From the NCBI RefSeq assembly GCF_043641665.1, contig NC_092190.1, positions 8,446,548 through 8,510,547 of the forward strand: 64,000 nt of DNA, read 5' to 3'. Under the pieces are notes generated by a model that was not told the origin of the DNA, ran no database searches, and was given only the letters and a program-made list of their open reading frames with translations. Source of the DNA: Enoplosus armatus. Lineage: Eukaryota > Chordata > Actinopteri > Centrarchiformes > Enoplosidae. The translations under genes and the position numbers were made by a program. The number at the start of each line of letters is the position of its first letter. Position 1 is the stretch's first letter. Below, piece after piece: positions 14,001-25,079 of this stretch.

Positions 14001-14534
14001 GCTCTCACGTGTCAGAGGACATTAGCATAAAGATGAACGTTTCTCAACTTCCCCAGGTTACCGCTGCGATTTTTGAGTCTTAAATCGCAGTGGGCAGCAG
14101 CAGGATGTTATTTGGAGCTTCAGTTCACAATGAACAGCAGCATGTCTTGCCTCTGGTGTTTAAGTCCGGATGTGTGAAGGGGGGAGTTCAACACACTGCC
14201 AGCGTTTTCAAATTCATTAACCCAGGAGATGTGTAGAACACCAGCTTTGTGTGAATGGGAGAAAAAGATGCATTTTCAAATTCAGCCGGCTTAGTGTGAA
14301 CATACTCTTTACACCAGTAAAAACAGTGTGTGTTCATTTCAAACTGTGTGTGTGTCTGTTTTCTAGCTGGCTCTGCAGTCGCGGCTGTGTGACAGGACTC
14401 GGATCGGAGAGTACCACCCTGGGGCGGTGCGCTACACACAGGCTGACCTGGTCGACCTCAGCGATGACGACGACGATGACACCAACGTGCTCTTCTACTC
14501 CCCTGACATGACCCTGAAAGGCAGAGGGCCCTGA
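7930..14534 (+). CDS. 3' part of a probable seven-transmembrane receptor-like gene (two last coding exons)
   Basis: Two exons, 7930-8077 and 14367-14534, join in phase 0 to encode a C-terminal segment of about 105 residues ending in a stop at 14532-14534. The first exon carries one hydrophobic helix (residues FSLTLLHVLSAPLHGLANAF) followed by a short charged loop. This looks like the last transmembrane helix of a cAMP-receptor-like, TMEM116-like or similar 7TM protein, where a Pro-x-x-Gly pattern in helix 7 is usual. The second exon encodes a hydrophilic cytoplasmic tail with a run of six Asp. Both exons have good splice sites (ccaacag/G, CAG/gtacgg, ttctag/C). The exon at 7930 begins with the third base of a codon, so upstream exons must exist, but I could not find any between 1 and 7929. 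The family assignment is an inference from one helix. That the segment is coding is more certain. Confidence 0.5.
8300..8660 (+). repeat. teleost interspersed repeat in the receptor gene intron
   Basis: Two related modules are visible: caaatttcatggcaatccat followed by 'taaataatt', and gtttcatggctatccattca with 'atagttgctgagaaatttcagtctgg', 130 bases apart. This wording is characteristic of a very common fish repeat. Confidence 0.5.
11030..11084 (+). repeat. (CT)27 microsatellite
   Basis: Uninterrupted CT array in the intron of the receptor-like gene. Confidence 0.95.
13435..14040 (-). mobile_element. decayed DNA-transposon fragment with MADF/Myb-like coding remnant
   Basis: The minus-strand frame at 13700-14008 contains MEEELIVTFNGIHTQYDITL followed by RNNQDMNKKEF. 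This resembles the start of a MADF/Myb-like DNA-binding domain, as encoded by the second gene of PIF/Harbinger elements. The reading then goes off pattern, as in a frameshifted copy. A near-identical short motif, gctctctcttgc-ctcacaagg, occurs twice (about 13435 and 13706). No terminal repeats were found. Confidence 0.4.
14185..14310 (+). repeat. short repeat related to 23790-23960
   Basis: The phrase gcgttttcaaat...agccggcttagtgtgaac is matched at 23858-23890 by gcgttttcagatttagctgg-cttagtgtggac. It ends about 55 bases before the terminal exon of the receptor gene. Confidence 0.35.
14367..14534 (+). CDS. terminal coding exon with acidic tail
   Basis: The acceptor ttctag is followed by 55 codons and TGA. 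The product starts LALQSRLCDRTRIGEYHPGA, has a DLSDDDDDD stretch and ends KGRGP. High third-position GC and the absence of stops contrast with the flanking DNA. It joins in frame to the exon at 7930-8077. Confidence 0.55.
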   Translation: MALQSRLCDRTRIGEYHPGAVRYTQADLVDLSDDDDDDTNVLFYSPDMTLKGRGP

Positions 14535-15906
14535 GAGAGAGCTGGGGAGAGGCGAAAGGGCTGGAGGAAAGGAGCGCGAAGGAGGGTCACAGCCGGAGAG
14601 AAACGCAGCGGATTAGAAACTGAGAAGGAGGAACAAGAGGTAGGGAGGGAATGGAAGGAAAGATTGGGGAGACAGTCAGGCAGATAGAAGCCGGAGATGA
14701 GCTGTCAGGTTCCATTATTAATCCCCATCCTTTACTATTTAATATCCTAAAGACACACACACACACGCACACACATAGTGAGCAGAGCTGCAGCTCCCTG
14801 CGATACCACCATCAGAGAGGAGAAAGAAAGGGGCGACTCTAAAGATCCTCCTAATGTTAAAGGCATCTGCTGCATCCCAAAGGTCTCAAAATGATTTCCC
14901 TCTCTGCACCCCCTTCTTGACTCCTGCATTCTGCAGCGTTTTTCTGCATACCACAAAAACGAAAGGAAAAAACAAACCATAAAGGACTGCTGAAAGGCAG
15001 TCATAACAAGATGTTAGTTTTGCATTTGCAGCAATTACCTTTTCACTTGTGAAAAGCAGGCCTTTTAAAAAGCACATCCACGCTGAGATTGATCCGGGTA
15101 CTGAGCAATTTTCTTGCTGACAGCGGGGAGGTGGCGTACATTGGGAATACAGGAGGGGGTTTTAAAAACAGTGAAGATTACTTGGTAGGGCAAATAAGTC
15201 CAAAAGCACCAGAGTCTCTCCTTCAGTACAGTATTTGTTTTCTGTTCTTCTCTTTTATTACTGTTGTTTCAATTTTTGCACAAGTATTCGTTTTGAAAGG
15301 TTATTTTGTATTTTTGTGAAATACTACATCTGTTTGTTATACTGTATTTATAACAGAGCAATGTATTGTATATATTTAAGTGTACACTCTATTTTTGTAC
15401 GTGCCTTGGACTGAAATTTGAAGAAAATGGTCCAAACCTGCTGCTCTCACGTGACAGTCGAGCAGAACCTGATTCAATACATATAGCCTTATGAACAACA
15501 ACAACAAAAACATGTTATTGGTCAAACATACTCCCGCACACACACAGACACACAGACAGGTGCCTGTCAAAACGGGTCGGAAAAGATGACACACACACGG
15601 CACCCACGCCATAGCAACAGCCTTTGATGGTTCATCATCTCATGGCCCTTGTCAGTGGCGCTGAGGGGACAAAGCTGAGGTGTGATTGGCAGGATAATAG
15701 AGTCACTTTATATTCAAACTCAGCCCATTTGGTTTTTCCCATATCGAGGTGGTTTCATCACTGTCTGTGCGCACTGTCAGCTGCCTCTCTGACAAGTTGA
15801 ACTAATGAACTGACACTTGACCCTTTTTACCCTTGAGTTGTTGAACTTTTCTGCTGGGCGTCAATGACACCACAGTGCAACTTTAGTTTACAGAGCCCCT
15901 CCACTG

Positions 15907-15937
<31 letters not shown>

Positions 15938-16025
15938 TGCACTGTGCCCCTTCCCCTCTTTTGGCACTGTTGCTGGTTTTACTTGACTGTGCACTCCATC
16001 AAATAAATGAGCAGGAGAGACATTT
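14535..16025 (+). other. probable 3' UTR of the receptor-like gene
   Basis: No further reading frame follows the stop at 14534. The stretch is AT-rich in its second half and contains a CA repeat at 15911-15935. It ends at a canonical AATAAA (16002-16007). The length is inferred from that signal only. Confidence 0.4.
16002..16007 (+). terminator. poly(A) signal AATAAA
   Basis: Canonical hexamer lying 1.47 kb after the stop of the receptor-like gene. GT-rich sequence follows within 120 bases (16101-16150), as expected for a downstream element, but the spacing is longer than ideal. Confidence 0.35.
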
Positions 16026-16425
16026 CATAACAAAGCTGAGACTGGGCGTGTTTATTTCATTTTCACATTGATGCAATCCCTCATGCCACTGCCTCCTGTG
16101 AAGTGTGTGTCCGTGTATGTGCGTGTGCGTGCGTGCGTGCGTGTATGCATGTGCTGTCGAGGCGCCTTTTAGACCCGGCCTGCTTAAATAATGGATATTA
16201 ATTATTGGTCGGACCCTGCTGGCCCCTGCCGTGTCTCCAAATCTGGTTAACTGGATTTTGATTAATGAAATATGCCCGCCATGTTCTCCAGAAAACCAGG
16301 CATTTCGTCCGCACCGCCTACACAGCTCTCCCGCAGACGCTTGAACGTTTCGAGCCCCGCATCCCCTCCATATGAAGAGTCCGGGAAATAAGCGAATCTC
16401 CCTGTCACGCAGGAAGAATTATTAC

Positions 16426-16457
<32 letters not shown>

Positions 16458-16619
16458 ACACGCACGCACCCCCACCCATCCCGTATCGTCGCATGCGCTG
16501 TAATTGGATACAGTTTAACACCCGCGGCCCACGGGCATGTCGGCAGGCGCACTGCCTACTATTAGCTCTCCTCGCCGCCCTATCATTTGTCAGATCTGTG
16601 TTTGTGTGCTCCTGGTGCC

Positions 16620-16623
<4 letters not shown>

Positions 16624-16666
<43 letters not shown>
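16624..16666 (+). repeat. (TG)21 microsatellite
   Basis: Uninterrupted array 220 bases before the hairpin element at 16887. Confidence 0.95.
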
Positions 16667-16670
<4 letters not shown>

Positions 16671-16859
16671 GCGTGCACGTGGCTCGAGAAACAGGAGCCA
16701 TTGTTGGAGTCCGGCCATGACCTAGCTGTGACGCACAGAAAAAGGAGAGAGGAGAGGAAGAGAGAGGCGACAGCAACAGCAGCCCAGACGCTGAAAAACA
16801 AGCTGCAGCTCTGTCACCTCGGAGCGGCCTGACGGCTGTTTGTCGCTCCTCTGCGCAGC

Positions 16860-17130
16860 GGCTGCCGTTTATTAGAGCCCCAGCAGTATTTACTGTACAG
16901 GCGGGGATGTGGTGGAGAACCCCTCCTAAACTCGGCTCACCCGCCGCTTACAGTAAATATAAGGCTGGAGAAGGTTAATGGGGAGATTACAGCCTGCATG
17001 AATGATGCCTTAAAAGTATAAATAATTGACTCGAAATTGTTGTGTAGCCCTTTGAATCAAATGCTTTAATTAGCTAGTTTTGCTCCAGGCTGTTGGTATT
17101 GAACTGGAGCTTTACAGGCGTGCCATATAT
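16860..17130 (+). promoter_or_regulatory. candidate conserved non-coding element with hairpin
   Basis: Non-repetitive, unlike its surroundings, with dense AT-rich homeodomain-like cores (attaat, taattagctagt, ataaataatt). It opens with a stem-loop, 16887-16897 pairing perfectly with 16949-16959, plus a second helix 16901-16905 with 16940-16944. There is no reading frame. Regulatory role is inferred from texture only. Confidence 0.35.
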
Positions 17131-17342
17131 GATTGTCAGAATGTGTCAAATTGCCTTGTATTTGTGTGTATATGTCTTTATGCATGACATAATGCACGGC
17201 ATTTGAAATACTGAATTACTAAAGTTAATTTCATGCTCTAAACGTCAATGTTTTACAGAGAGATTTAAGATTCGGCCCATGAGCTGCAGCCTCAGATGCT
17301 TTTAAAGGATAAGTCTGGTGTTATTCTGTACTCTTCATATTG

Positions 17343-17735
17343 TCAACAAATCCCATGAGAGACTAAACCCAACAATGCATTCGTCTGTCTTTCAGGATCT
17401 TCTGACTTCCCTGTCTGTGGCACTCAGTCCGAAGCCCATTTGTTCCTATTGAAGAAATTCAAATTTAAAAACATTACTCACGTTACTCAAACAGGAGTAA
17501 ATTGTGTATTTGTTGGGGACTATTTTCAGGTGTGGATTAACACACATTTGGTGCCCTATTGAGTGTTTATGGCAGCAGAACTCCTATGTTGACTCAAAAT
17601 AAACTACAGTGATTGTGGTCATTGCAATGAAGAAACATGTCGGTGGCACTGATGAATATGAATAATATACACAGACGATACATGTTAGTGGGATACATTC
17701 ATATTTGGTTTTTGTCTTTTCATGGGATTTGTTGA
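17343..17735 (-). mobile_element. MITE-like repeat with 16-bp inverted ends (copy 2 of a three-copy family)
   Basis: TCAACAAATCCCATGA (17343-17358) is repeated in perfect inverted form at 17720-17735. The interior is the reverse complement of the sequence at 6110-6310 and 58275-58460, sharing tttgttggggactatttt, ttgactcaaaataaa and caatgaagaaa(c)atg. Confidence 0.6.
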
Positions 17736-18734
17736 TGATAAAAAAAATCATAGCATATCAGAAATAATGAGTGATACAATCTTTTACGGCCATATATTTT
17801 TTGATTCTGTTGAATTTTTTCGCCAGGGATGATGCACAAAAAACTTAAGCTACTTACTATGTCTTTGCCCCAAAAGCTCCATGTTCACCACGTGTCGCTC
17901 AGTTTTTGGTAATTGTAGAGGAGCCCTGTGTCAAAAGGAAGATTTAAGTGGCTAAACAGCAAGCCTTTACCCCCGGGCCCCCAAACCGGTTAATCCTGCC
18001 ATTCAGTGACTACATAAATGTGCTACAAAATACGGTAGAAGGTAACTGCAATGTACAATGAATTCCATAGTTAAAATCCATGTTCTCATTTTCAAATGAT
18101 CAGGTAGTTTCTTCCGTTCCGTAATGGCCTTAAATGAAAAGACAGGTTATGTAAAGAGAAGCGCTTGTAGGGATTCCTAACTCTCCTCTTGACGCTGACC
18201 TTGAACCTGTGATCATTCGCTCAGAGCAGAGCTTAACAAAGCTCTTCAAAGTGTGCTGTTGATGATTCAAAATGAGTAATTGTAAACCGCACTCGTACAG
18301 GAAAACAAACGTCATCAGAGCTCAACACGTTACAAGTAGGTATATGACAGCAGTGATAATGTGGTTTCCAAAGAAAAGGCTTGTGTGAAGTAATCTAATT
18401 GGTTTTAAGGCTGTCTCACTTGCCTGAGACCAACATGACATTCAGTATATGAAATGAGAAAACATTTTTCATGCCTCAACTGTGAGTTTCTAATATGTCT
18501 AAAAGTGGCAGTATTACACTTTATGTCGCAGCTTGGCAAAATCTAAAATTAAACCAATTTGACCATTTACATTAAGTTTGGTAGATGTAGCCATTACCCT
18601 ACATTCAGGGCCGGAGCCTGGATTTTAGAAATATTGAACTCATGAGTCCAAATTCCCTCTGGGGAACCCCCCAGATGTCACTAGTCACCAACCAAACTAA
18701 GTACAATTTACAACTCGGAGTATTCAATATTCAC

Positions 18735-19045
18735 AGTCTAAATGAGGGATGCAGTTAAGTTATTTTATCTGATGAATAATTTCTGCCTTGGCTATTAAAT
18801 GCCAGAAAATAGGTGAAAATGCCAATCACGCTTACCCAAATCTCAAGGTCACATATTCAAATGTCAAATTATTTCGCCCACCCAACGATACTGTAATGTA
18901 CTGCAGCAAATCTTCACATTTGAGAAGCTGGAACCAGCAAATAACTGGCATTTTTGAGTAAAAAAAAAAAAAAATTAATCGATTATCAAAAGAAATGTTG
19001 CCGTTTCATTTTCTTTTGGTCGACTAATTAATCATTTTAACTCTA
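18735..19045 (+). repeat. teleost interspersed repeat
   Basis: Contains gccagaaaataggtgaaaat, cagcaaatcttcacatttga, gaagctggaaccagcaaata and attaatcgattatcaaaaga. This order is recognisable from a widespread fish repeat family. An A-run sits at 18961-18974. Confidence 0.6.
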
Positions 19046-19299
19046 GTCTACATGTTGTTGCAAAGCTTTCCCTACACTGTTGGTCTGGAGGAGAACATTA
19101 ACCTGTCCACATTTTAAAAATGTGGTCTGAGAAATATCAGAATCAGCCTTAAAAAACGTGTGTAACCTAATTGTTGACCCCCCCCCCCCCCAATTCCCTG
19201 AAATATTACCGAGGACATGACCTTGCTGGCTATGACCCTGCTCGCGTTTGTATTTCATGAGAATCGTGTGTTTAATGTCCCTCTTTCCCTGCATCCCGT

Positions 19300-19625
19300 C
19301 TCATAACAGCTCGGCTGTGCTGCTGCTGCTGCTGCTGCTGCCTGAGCGGAGTGCAGGAGCGAGCGGAGCTTCAAGCGCTGCGATCCGGCCCTGAAAGAGT
19401 TAAACTAATCTCTCCCTCTACACCCCCCCCCCCCCCCCCCCCCTTCTCTCTCTCCCTCCCTCTCTTTCTCTCACTCTCTCAACGCACACACAGGCTGCCA
19501 CCGCCCCAGATAACAGAGGGGCGCCTCTCCCCAGCCAGCCAGCCTCCGCTAATCGCAGTGGCAGGAGGGGGGAGTTGAGTGCCGGCGGCCTCTCACAGCG
19601 CTGGGCTTTTTATTGACGCTGCCTG

Positions 19626-19681
<56 letters not shown>

Positions 19682-20060
19682 TGTAAGGCTGTGCATGCTT
19701 GTGGGTGCGTGTCAGAGCGAGAGAGCTATAAAGAGGTGGGTGTGTGTCTCCCTCTAAGTGTGTGTGTGTGTGTGTGCGTGTGTGTGTGTATGTGTGTCCG
19801 TGTCCGTGTGCGTGCGTGTGTGTGTGTGTGTGCTCCCCGCCAGCAGCGGAAAGCAGGGAGAGGCGGGGAACTGGGAGGGTGGGTGGCGAGGTTATGAGCG
19901 GAACTCGACAGAGGCCGACAGACGAGAGAGAAGGAGGGGAGGAGGAGGAGGAGGAGGAGGGGGGGGACTGGAGGAGGGAGAAGGAGGGGGGATCTCTCTT
20001 GTGCTGCGCTGAGAGCCGCCACCGCTTCTCCTTCCTCTCAGATAAGGTTCGTTTGAAGGT
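19300..20060 (+). promoter_or_regulatory. CpG-containing low-complexity block
   Basis: Holds a (TGC)7 run at about 19319-19340, poly-C (19423-19443), (TG)25 at 19628-19677, a second interrupted GT repeat (19759-19831) and GGA repeats (19936-19962) between CpG-rich segments. It could be a promoter, but no exon is evident. Confidence 0.25.
19628..19677 (+). repeat. (TG)25 microsatellite
   Basis: Uninterrupted array, followed by a second, interrupted GT array at 19759-19831. Confidence 0.95.
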
Positions 20061-20134
20061 TTTAATCTTTATTCTCTAAAAAGATATATAAAATGACGCG
20101 ACTGTTCAATGCTTCTGTCCGCGAGGTTTGGAAA

Positions 20135-20158
20135 GGGGGGGGGGGGGGGGGGGGGGGG
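20135..20158 (+). repeat. G24 homopolymer
   Basis: Twenty-four consecutive G. Length may be affected by assembly or sequencing error. Confidence 0.9.
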
Positions 20159-20322
20159 TACCGTTTATGATCCCCAAGGTCGGAATAAGAAGTGTGATTG
20201 ATGGCGCTTGTTATTCTGTGCCACGGGCCCACTGATTGATTGCATCGATGAATTTAGCAGCCTATTGATTAGGGTTTAATCTATAGGTCCATGTATCTCA
20301 CTGCTCCAATAACCCCCCCCCC

Positions 20323-20374
<52 letters not shown>

Positions 20375-20819
20375 CTCTCTCGCGAGCAGCAGTGTTTGGC
20401 TCGGAGCCACGCTCGCCCTGCCGCGCCAGGCTGTAATTATCCCCGGTGAGGCCGCGCTAACGCAGCGTGGCGCGCCTGTGGGGAACCGGTTAGCCCTACA
20501 ACACCGGTGGGGGTGCATGAATGCGCGTGCGTGTGTGGGTGTGTGTGTGATTTTGTGTTTGTGTGACACAGAGGGAGAAAATGGTGCTGTGTTGATATTT
20601 CAGTAGCCTTTATCAGAGCATTTTCAAGTCCTTACATGAACCTTGGAGCTCTGAAGATACATTTCAGATTAGAAAATGGATTTTAAAACAATTCATACAC
20701 TCCCTGTACAGTCACCATCGACTATCATAAAGACACTCAGTCCCCATAAACAGATCTGAAAATCATCCAGTGTTCCAATGATAACGTGAACAGTGCGTAA
20801 TTAGCATCATGAGTATGTG

Positions 20820-20860
<41 letters not shown>

Positions 20861-22723
20861 GATCTATCGATTGTGCACATGTCCGAGCCAGTGCGTGCTT
20901 GTGAGTGTTCAGGCAAGTTTCCGTGCGAGTGTGTGTGTGTGTGTGTTTGTGCCTGTGTGAGTTGCAGTAAGCGATCCATAACGATCTGCAGGTGGATTGT
21001 GCTGATTAGTACCGGCTGCTGTGGACTGAGCTGCGTGCAAAGAGCTTCCTGCAATCTGAGCCTGCCGACTGAGAGCGTGCGCGCGCGTGAATGCAACGCC
21101 GTGCTCGCTTGTGTGCTGGCAGTCAGCCCTTTCAAAATGTGTGTCAGCGCTGCGTGTGTGCGTGTCTCTCTGTTTTGAGGACAGCGTGTGTATATTTGGC
21201 TAAATGTGTGCTGAAGGTGTGTATGTTTGTGCGCACATGTGAACTTGCTATGAATACGTGTTTGTCAGGCCAGCGCTTCAGTGTCTGATTGCAACACCAG
21301 ATGGCTGGATCACTGTGACCTCCCAGAGAGTGGCTCCTTCTACATCGGGGTGCACGCATGTGTGTGTGTGTGTGTGTGTGTTCACGCTGTTTTTGGTTTA
21401 TACAAGACACACACACACACCTATGCATGAATCCCTGAGAAGACTTGCAATGACATTTAGAGGACGGCCTCGCAGATTTAAGCACGTTTTTTCGTCACCA
21501 TTACCCAACATGTGTGTTTTCAAAGGCACATGCTGTTCTCGGGCTGGTTTTTCAAACCACAAAGTTCACACACGGTTGTAAAAGTGCAGCCATAAAAAGG
21601 TTCGCTCTCCCAGACCTGTTTTTGTGTCTCCCTCAGACTCTCAGCATACGTGGGTTTTTTCTGCGTCTGCATCTGTGTGTTTCTGTGTTGAGCGTCAGGA
21701 ACTTAGTTTGCCCTGCGGTTCCTCAGAGCAATATTCATCCTAATCCCGTTTTCCAGTGAGCGATGGAGAGAGTCGTTTGCCTTCTACGCCCTCTGAGTCA
21801 GAGCAGGAGGGAGAGGAAGACCCGGTGTCGTGTGCTGTGATTTCGTGCGTCTTTCCAACACCCATCTGACCTTTCAACGTGATTATTAGTTGTGTGTGAC
21901 GTCAGCGCGAGTCTGTTTTTAACAGCTCGAGACCTCCATTATTGTTGCAGCTTCTCAGACTGTTTGGAGACAGATTTAGATCAGGGTACATCCAAAAAAC
22001 TCTGTGCTGACAGCTCTGAAACGGGCACATCAAATATCTTTACTGCCCAGTATTTACACTAACAACACAAACAGTGAGGGCTTTGGTTGTGGGTAGCAGT
22101 GTTGCCAGGTTGGATCCTACCTGCAAAAATCTGGGCAGGGGAAGTGAATCGGACACATGGTGCAATGTGGCTAAATGTGTAGAGCATGATATTCACATTG
22201 CCAAGGCTAAAGATGGTGGTATGCTTCCAGGGGACACTCATGTTGGCATATTTCTATAGACAAAAGGACATGTTAGCAGAACAGTGCTGTTTTGACTGCA
22301 GAGAGTGCAGGTATGCTGGTGCAGTTCTTCGCGTGCCAGCTGACACTGAGTGACCACATGGAGGGGAAAAAAATGAAAATTGGTCGTGCTGCCCTCTCTC
22401 TTTTCATGCCTGTTGTTTACTTCTCATCTTGCGGTCGGCTTCTAAAGAATGCGTAGTTTGGAGTCTCAGCTCGCTGAGTTTCTTCGACAATAAGTTTGAT
22501 GGACCAAAAAGCATCTAAATCTTTACATGTCTCTGTGCTGCTCTAACTCGTATCACTATTTCATTAGGCTACTGTTACCTCTTCAAGATTGCTACATATC
22601 CATTATGCATGCAGTGGAAATAAACAAAACAATACCACATCACAATAACATGGAATTGTATGCAGCAGTAGGTTTTTTGACTGTGTTTCTGTTTCAGGCA
22701 ACTTCAGTTTTTTTATATTATAT

Positions 22724-22728
<5 letters not shown>

Positions 22729-22788
<60 letters not shown>
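22729..22788 (+). repeat. (TA)30 microsatellite
   Basis: Uninterrupted TA array, preceded by ttatatta units. Confidence 0.95.
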
Positions 22789-22791
<3 letters not shown>

Positions 22792-23789
22792 TATTGTAGC
22801 ATGTTTCTTTTGGGGTGGGGCTGCTCATGTCCGAAATGTTCATGCACATCCATAACACTGTCACCATCTTGAACTCTAAATAGAAAGTGCATTGAATGGC
22901 ATGTGCTACACTGTCCCTACTGTCAGCCCCTGACAAGCCACTTCAATCACAGACTATGTCCACTCTAGTTTGCTAAATTTGAAAATCTATGTTTTTCTCT
23001 CCGATTTGGCCCCCTATCCTTCCTAAACTGGCCTTCTTTTCATTGAGCTTTCTGAAAATGTCTCCAGAGTAGGTAAATCTAGAAGAGCTGGCCTTGTGTT
23101 ATAGTGTGAACGGGGAAAACAGAGCTTTTGGAGAACAATGACCTAAGGCCATTCCAGGACTGTGTGGTAGTAAAATTAAGACGACAACTTTCCGCTGCCT
23201 CTAACCCAGAACACAATCTCTCATTTAAAATGTCAACCCAGCCGATAACACGGCACAGCTGTTGTCATCAACCTGCATTTATGATTACGTTTTGTCAGGC
23301 AGCTTTGCGAACATAAAATACTGATTTGATTGACGTCTTGATGCTGCAGCACAGGAGCTAACACGTGTTTGAATGGCCACCGCGCCAGATGACATTGCTT
23401 TGCAGTCTGGCAAAAAGTTTTTTTTGACAGGGTTTTATTTGTTTTGTTTGCCGGAGCTCTTTGTGTTGGCAGATAGTCTGACCTTACTCAAATGAACATG
23501 GGCCTGTGTCTTTTCATGCAGGAATTCAGAGAGTCTGAACGCAGCCTTAGTGTAACAACAACTCACTACTTTATGCTCTTTCGATTGTCTGAGAGACAAA
23601 GATGAAGAAGCAAAAAACAGACATGAATGCAACTAAGAACAACTAGCTGGTGAACTTGGCTTTATTAAAACACAGTATAGGAGATCATAAAGGGCAGAGG
23701 GGAGACTCAGCAGAGTAACCAGGCTGCTCTGTCCTACTGCTTGTTGGCAGTGAAACAGTTTTGTACTGTTTCAAACGAGAGAGAAGGTC

Positions 23790-23960
23790 CAATAGATTTA
23801 ACCAATTTGCTGTTGATTAGGCATCTTAGTGTGGATGGATTCTGCCGTCCTTTTCAGCGTTTTCAGATTTAGCTGGCTTAGTGTGGACGTAGCCTCAGCT
23901 GCCTCGTGGTTTGGTGGCTGTGGTCGTAGTGGGCAACTCCCAGTTATGAGAGGTAGAGGG
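23790..23960 (+). repeat. short repeat related to 14185-14310
   Basis: Holds cagcgttttcagatttagct and ggcttagtgtggacgtagcc, the second copy of the motif seen at 14200-14305. Probably a non-autonomous DNA element. Confidence 0.35.
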
Positions 23961-25079
23961 GTGGGGCTGATAAGAGCAAACATGCCCGGCAATTCACCCT
24001 GAATTTATTTAAGTTTGAAGAAAGGCTTTTTAAATTGCTCGTCACAGAAACTCGGATGTAGTTTCCTTGGAGTTTTTGTCCAGAGAGAGAAAGTGGAGCT
24101 TTTCTTCTGTGCCACCCTTCTTCCTTTTCTTCTCATCTCACAGACCCTCTTCCTCGTCTCTCTGCTCACTTCCTTTGTGCTTCTGTCTCCAAACTTTTAG
24201 ACAATTTGCCCCTTAAATTTTAATACGTCCATATGTGAGCGCTTTGTGAGCTTTGTGTTTGTTTGTGTATGACCGTCTGGTTTAACTCCTACTTTCAACA
24301 GCTGTGGCAAATGCAGCCAGGCCTTCCATTTCCAAGTCTCCCTCTCTTTTCAGACTCCTACTCTGCTTCTGTCTGTCTGTCTGCTGGCTTTTCTCCCCGT
24401 CTCTTACACACACACACACACACACAGACAGACACACGCATGCAGGCACATGATGCACACACACCTCAGGCTTGATATTCATAGCCTCCTCCTCCTCCTC
24501 CTTCACTTGACATGGGAGCCTTAACAGATGTGCCCCAGCCTTGAGCTGCCCCCCCCTCCCCGCTCTCCCCCTCTGTAGTGCCTCATGCTTCACAGATTTA
24601 CCTTATCTGTTGGTTTGGGGAAAAAACTAAAAACTGACATTTAATTTGGATCTCATATACATTTTGTGGACAAAATATGAACAATACTAAACATTTGGGG
24701 AGCTAAAGTACAAAAACAACACCAGTGGTACCAATGTACCAGTATTAATAAGATGTACACCCAGTTGGTTACACGTCCGTCCTCCATCACCTGCACTCAA
24801 TATATATATGCTGCAAAACATGCTGTATCTTATATGAGAATATATGTGTGTTTCTTTGTCTTTCTCTCAACATAACTTAAACTTTAGATTATGCTTGATT
24901 TGACACTTTCCCTTCAGTCAAAATATGTATTTTTTTTATTTAATTTACTTCATTTGCTAAATGTTTTTAATATTTGCTGCATTATTATTATTATTATTAT
25001 TATTACTTATATATTTTCTGCCTTAATTCTGCTGTTAAAACCTCGCCTATTCCTGTTTTGGAGTTTCAGCGGAGCTTGT

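Larger units (their letters stand above)
8078..14366 (+). other. intron of the receptor-like gene
   Basis: Bounded by CAG/gtacgg and ttctag. Contains the repeat at 8300-8660, (CT)27 at 11030-11084, a poly-C at 12715-12730 and the MADF-like transposon remnant at 13435-14040. No other gene was seen. Confidence 0.5.

Noticed and set aside
24015..24200. 61-codon frame with a signal-peptide-like hydrophobic stretch
   Set aside because: The hydrophobicity comes from a CT-rich stretch. No conserved residues, no homologue pattern.
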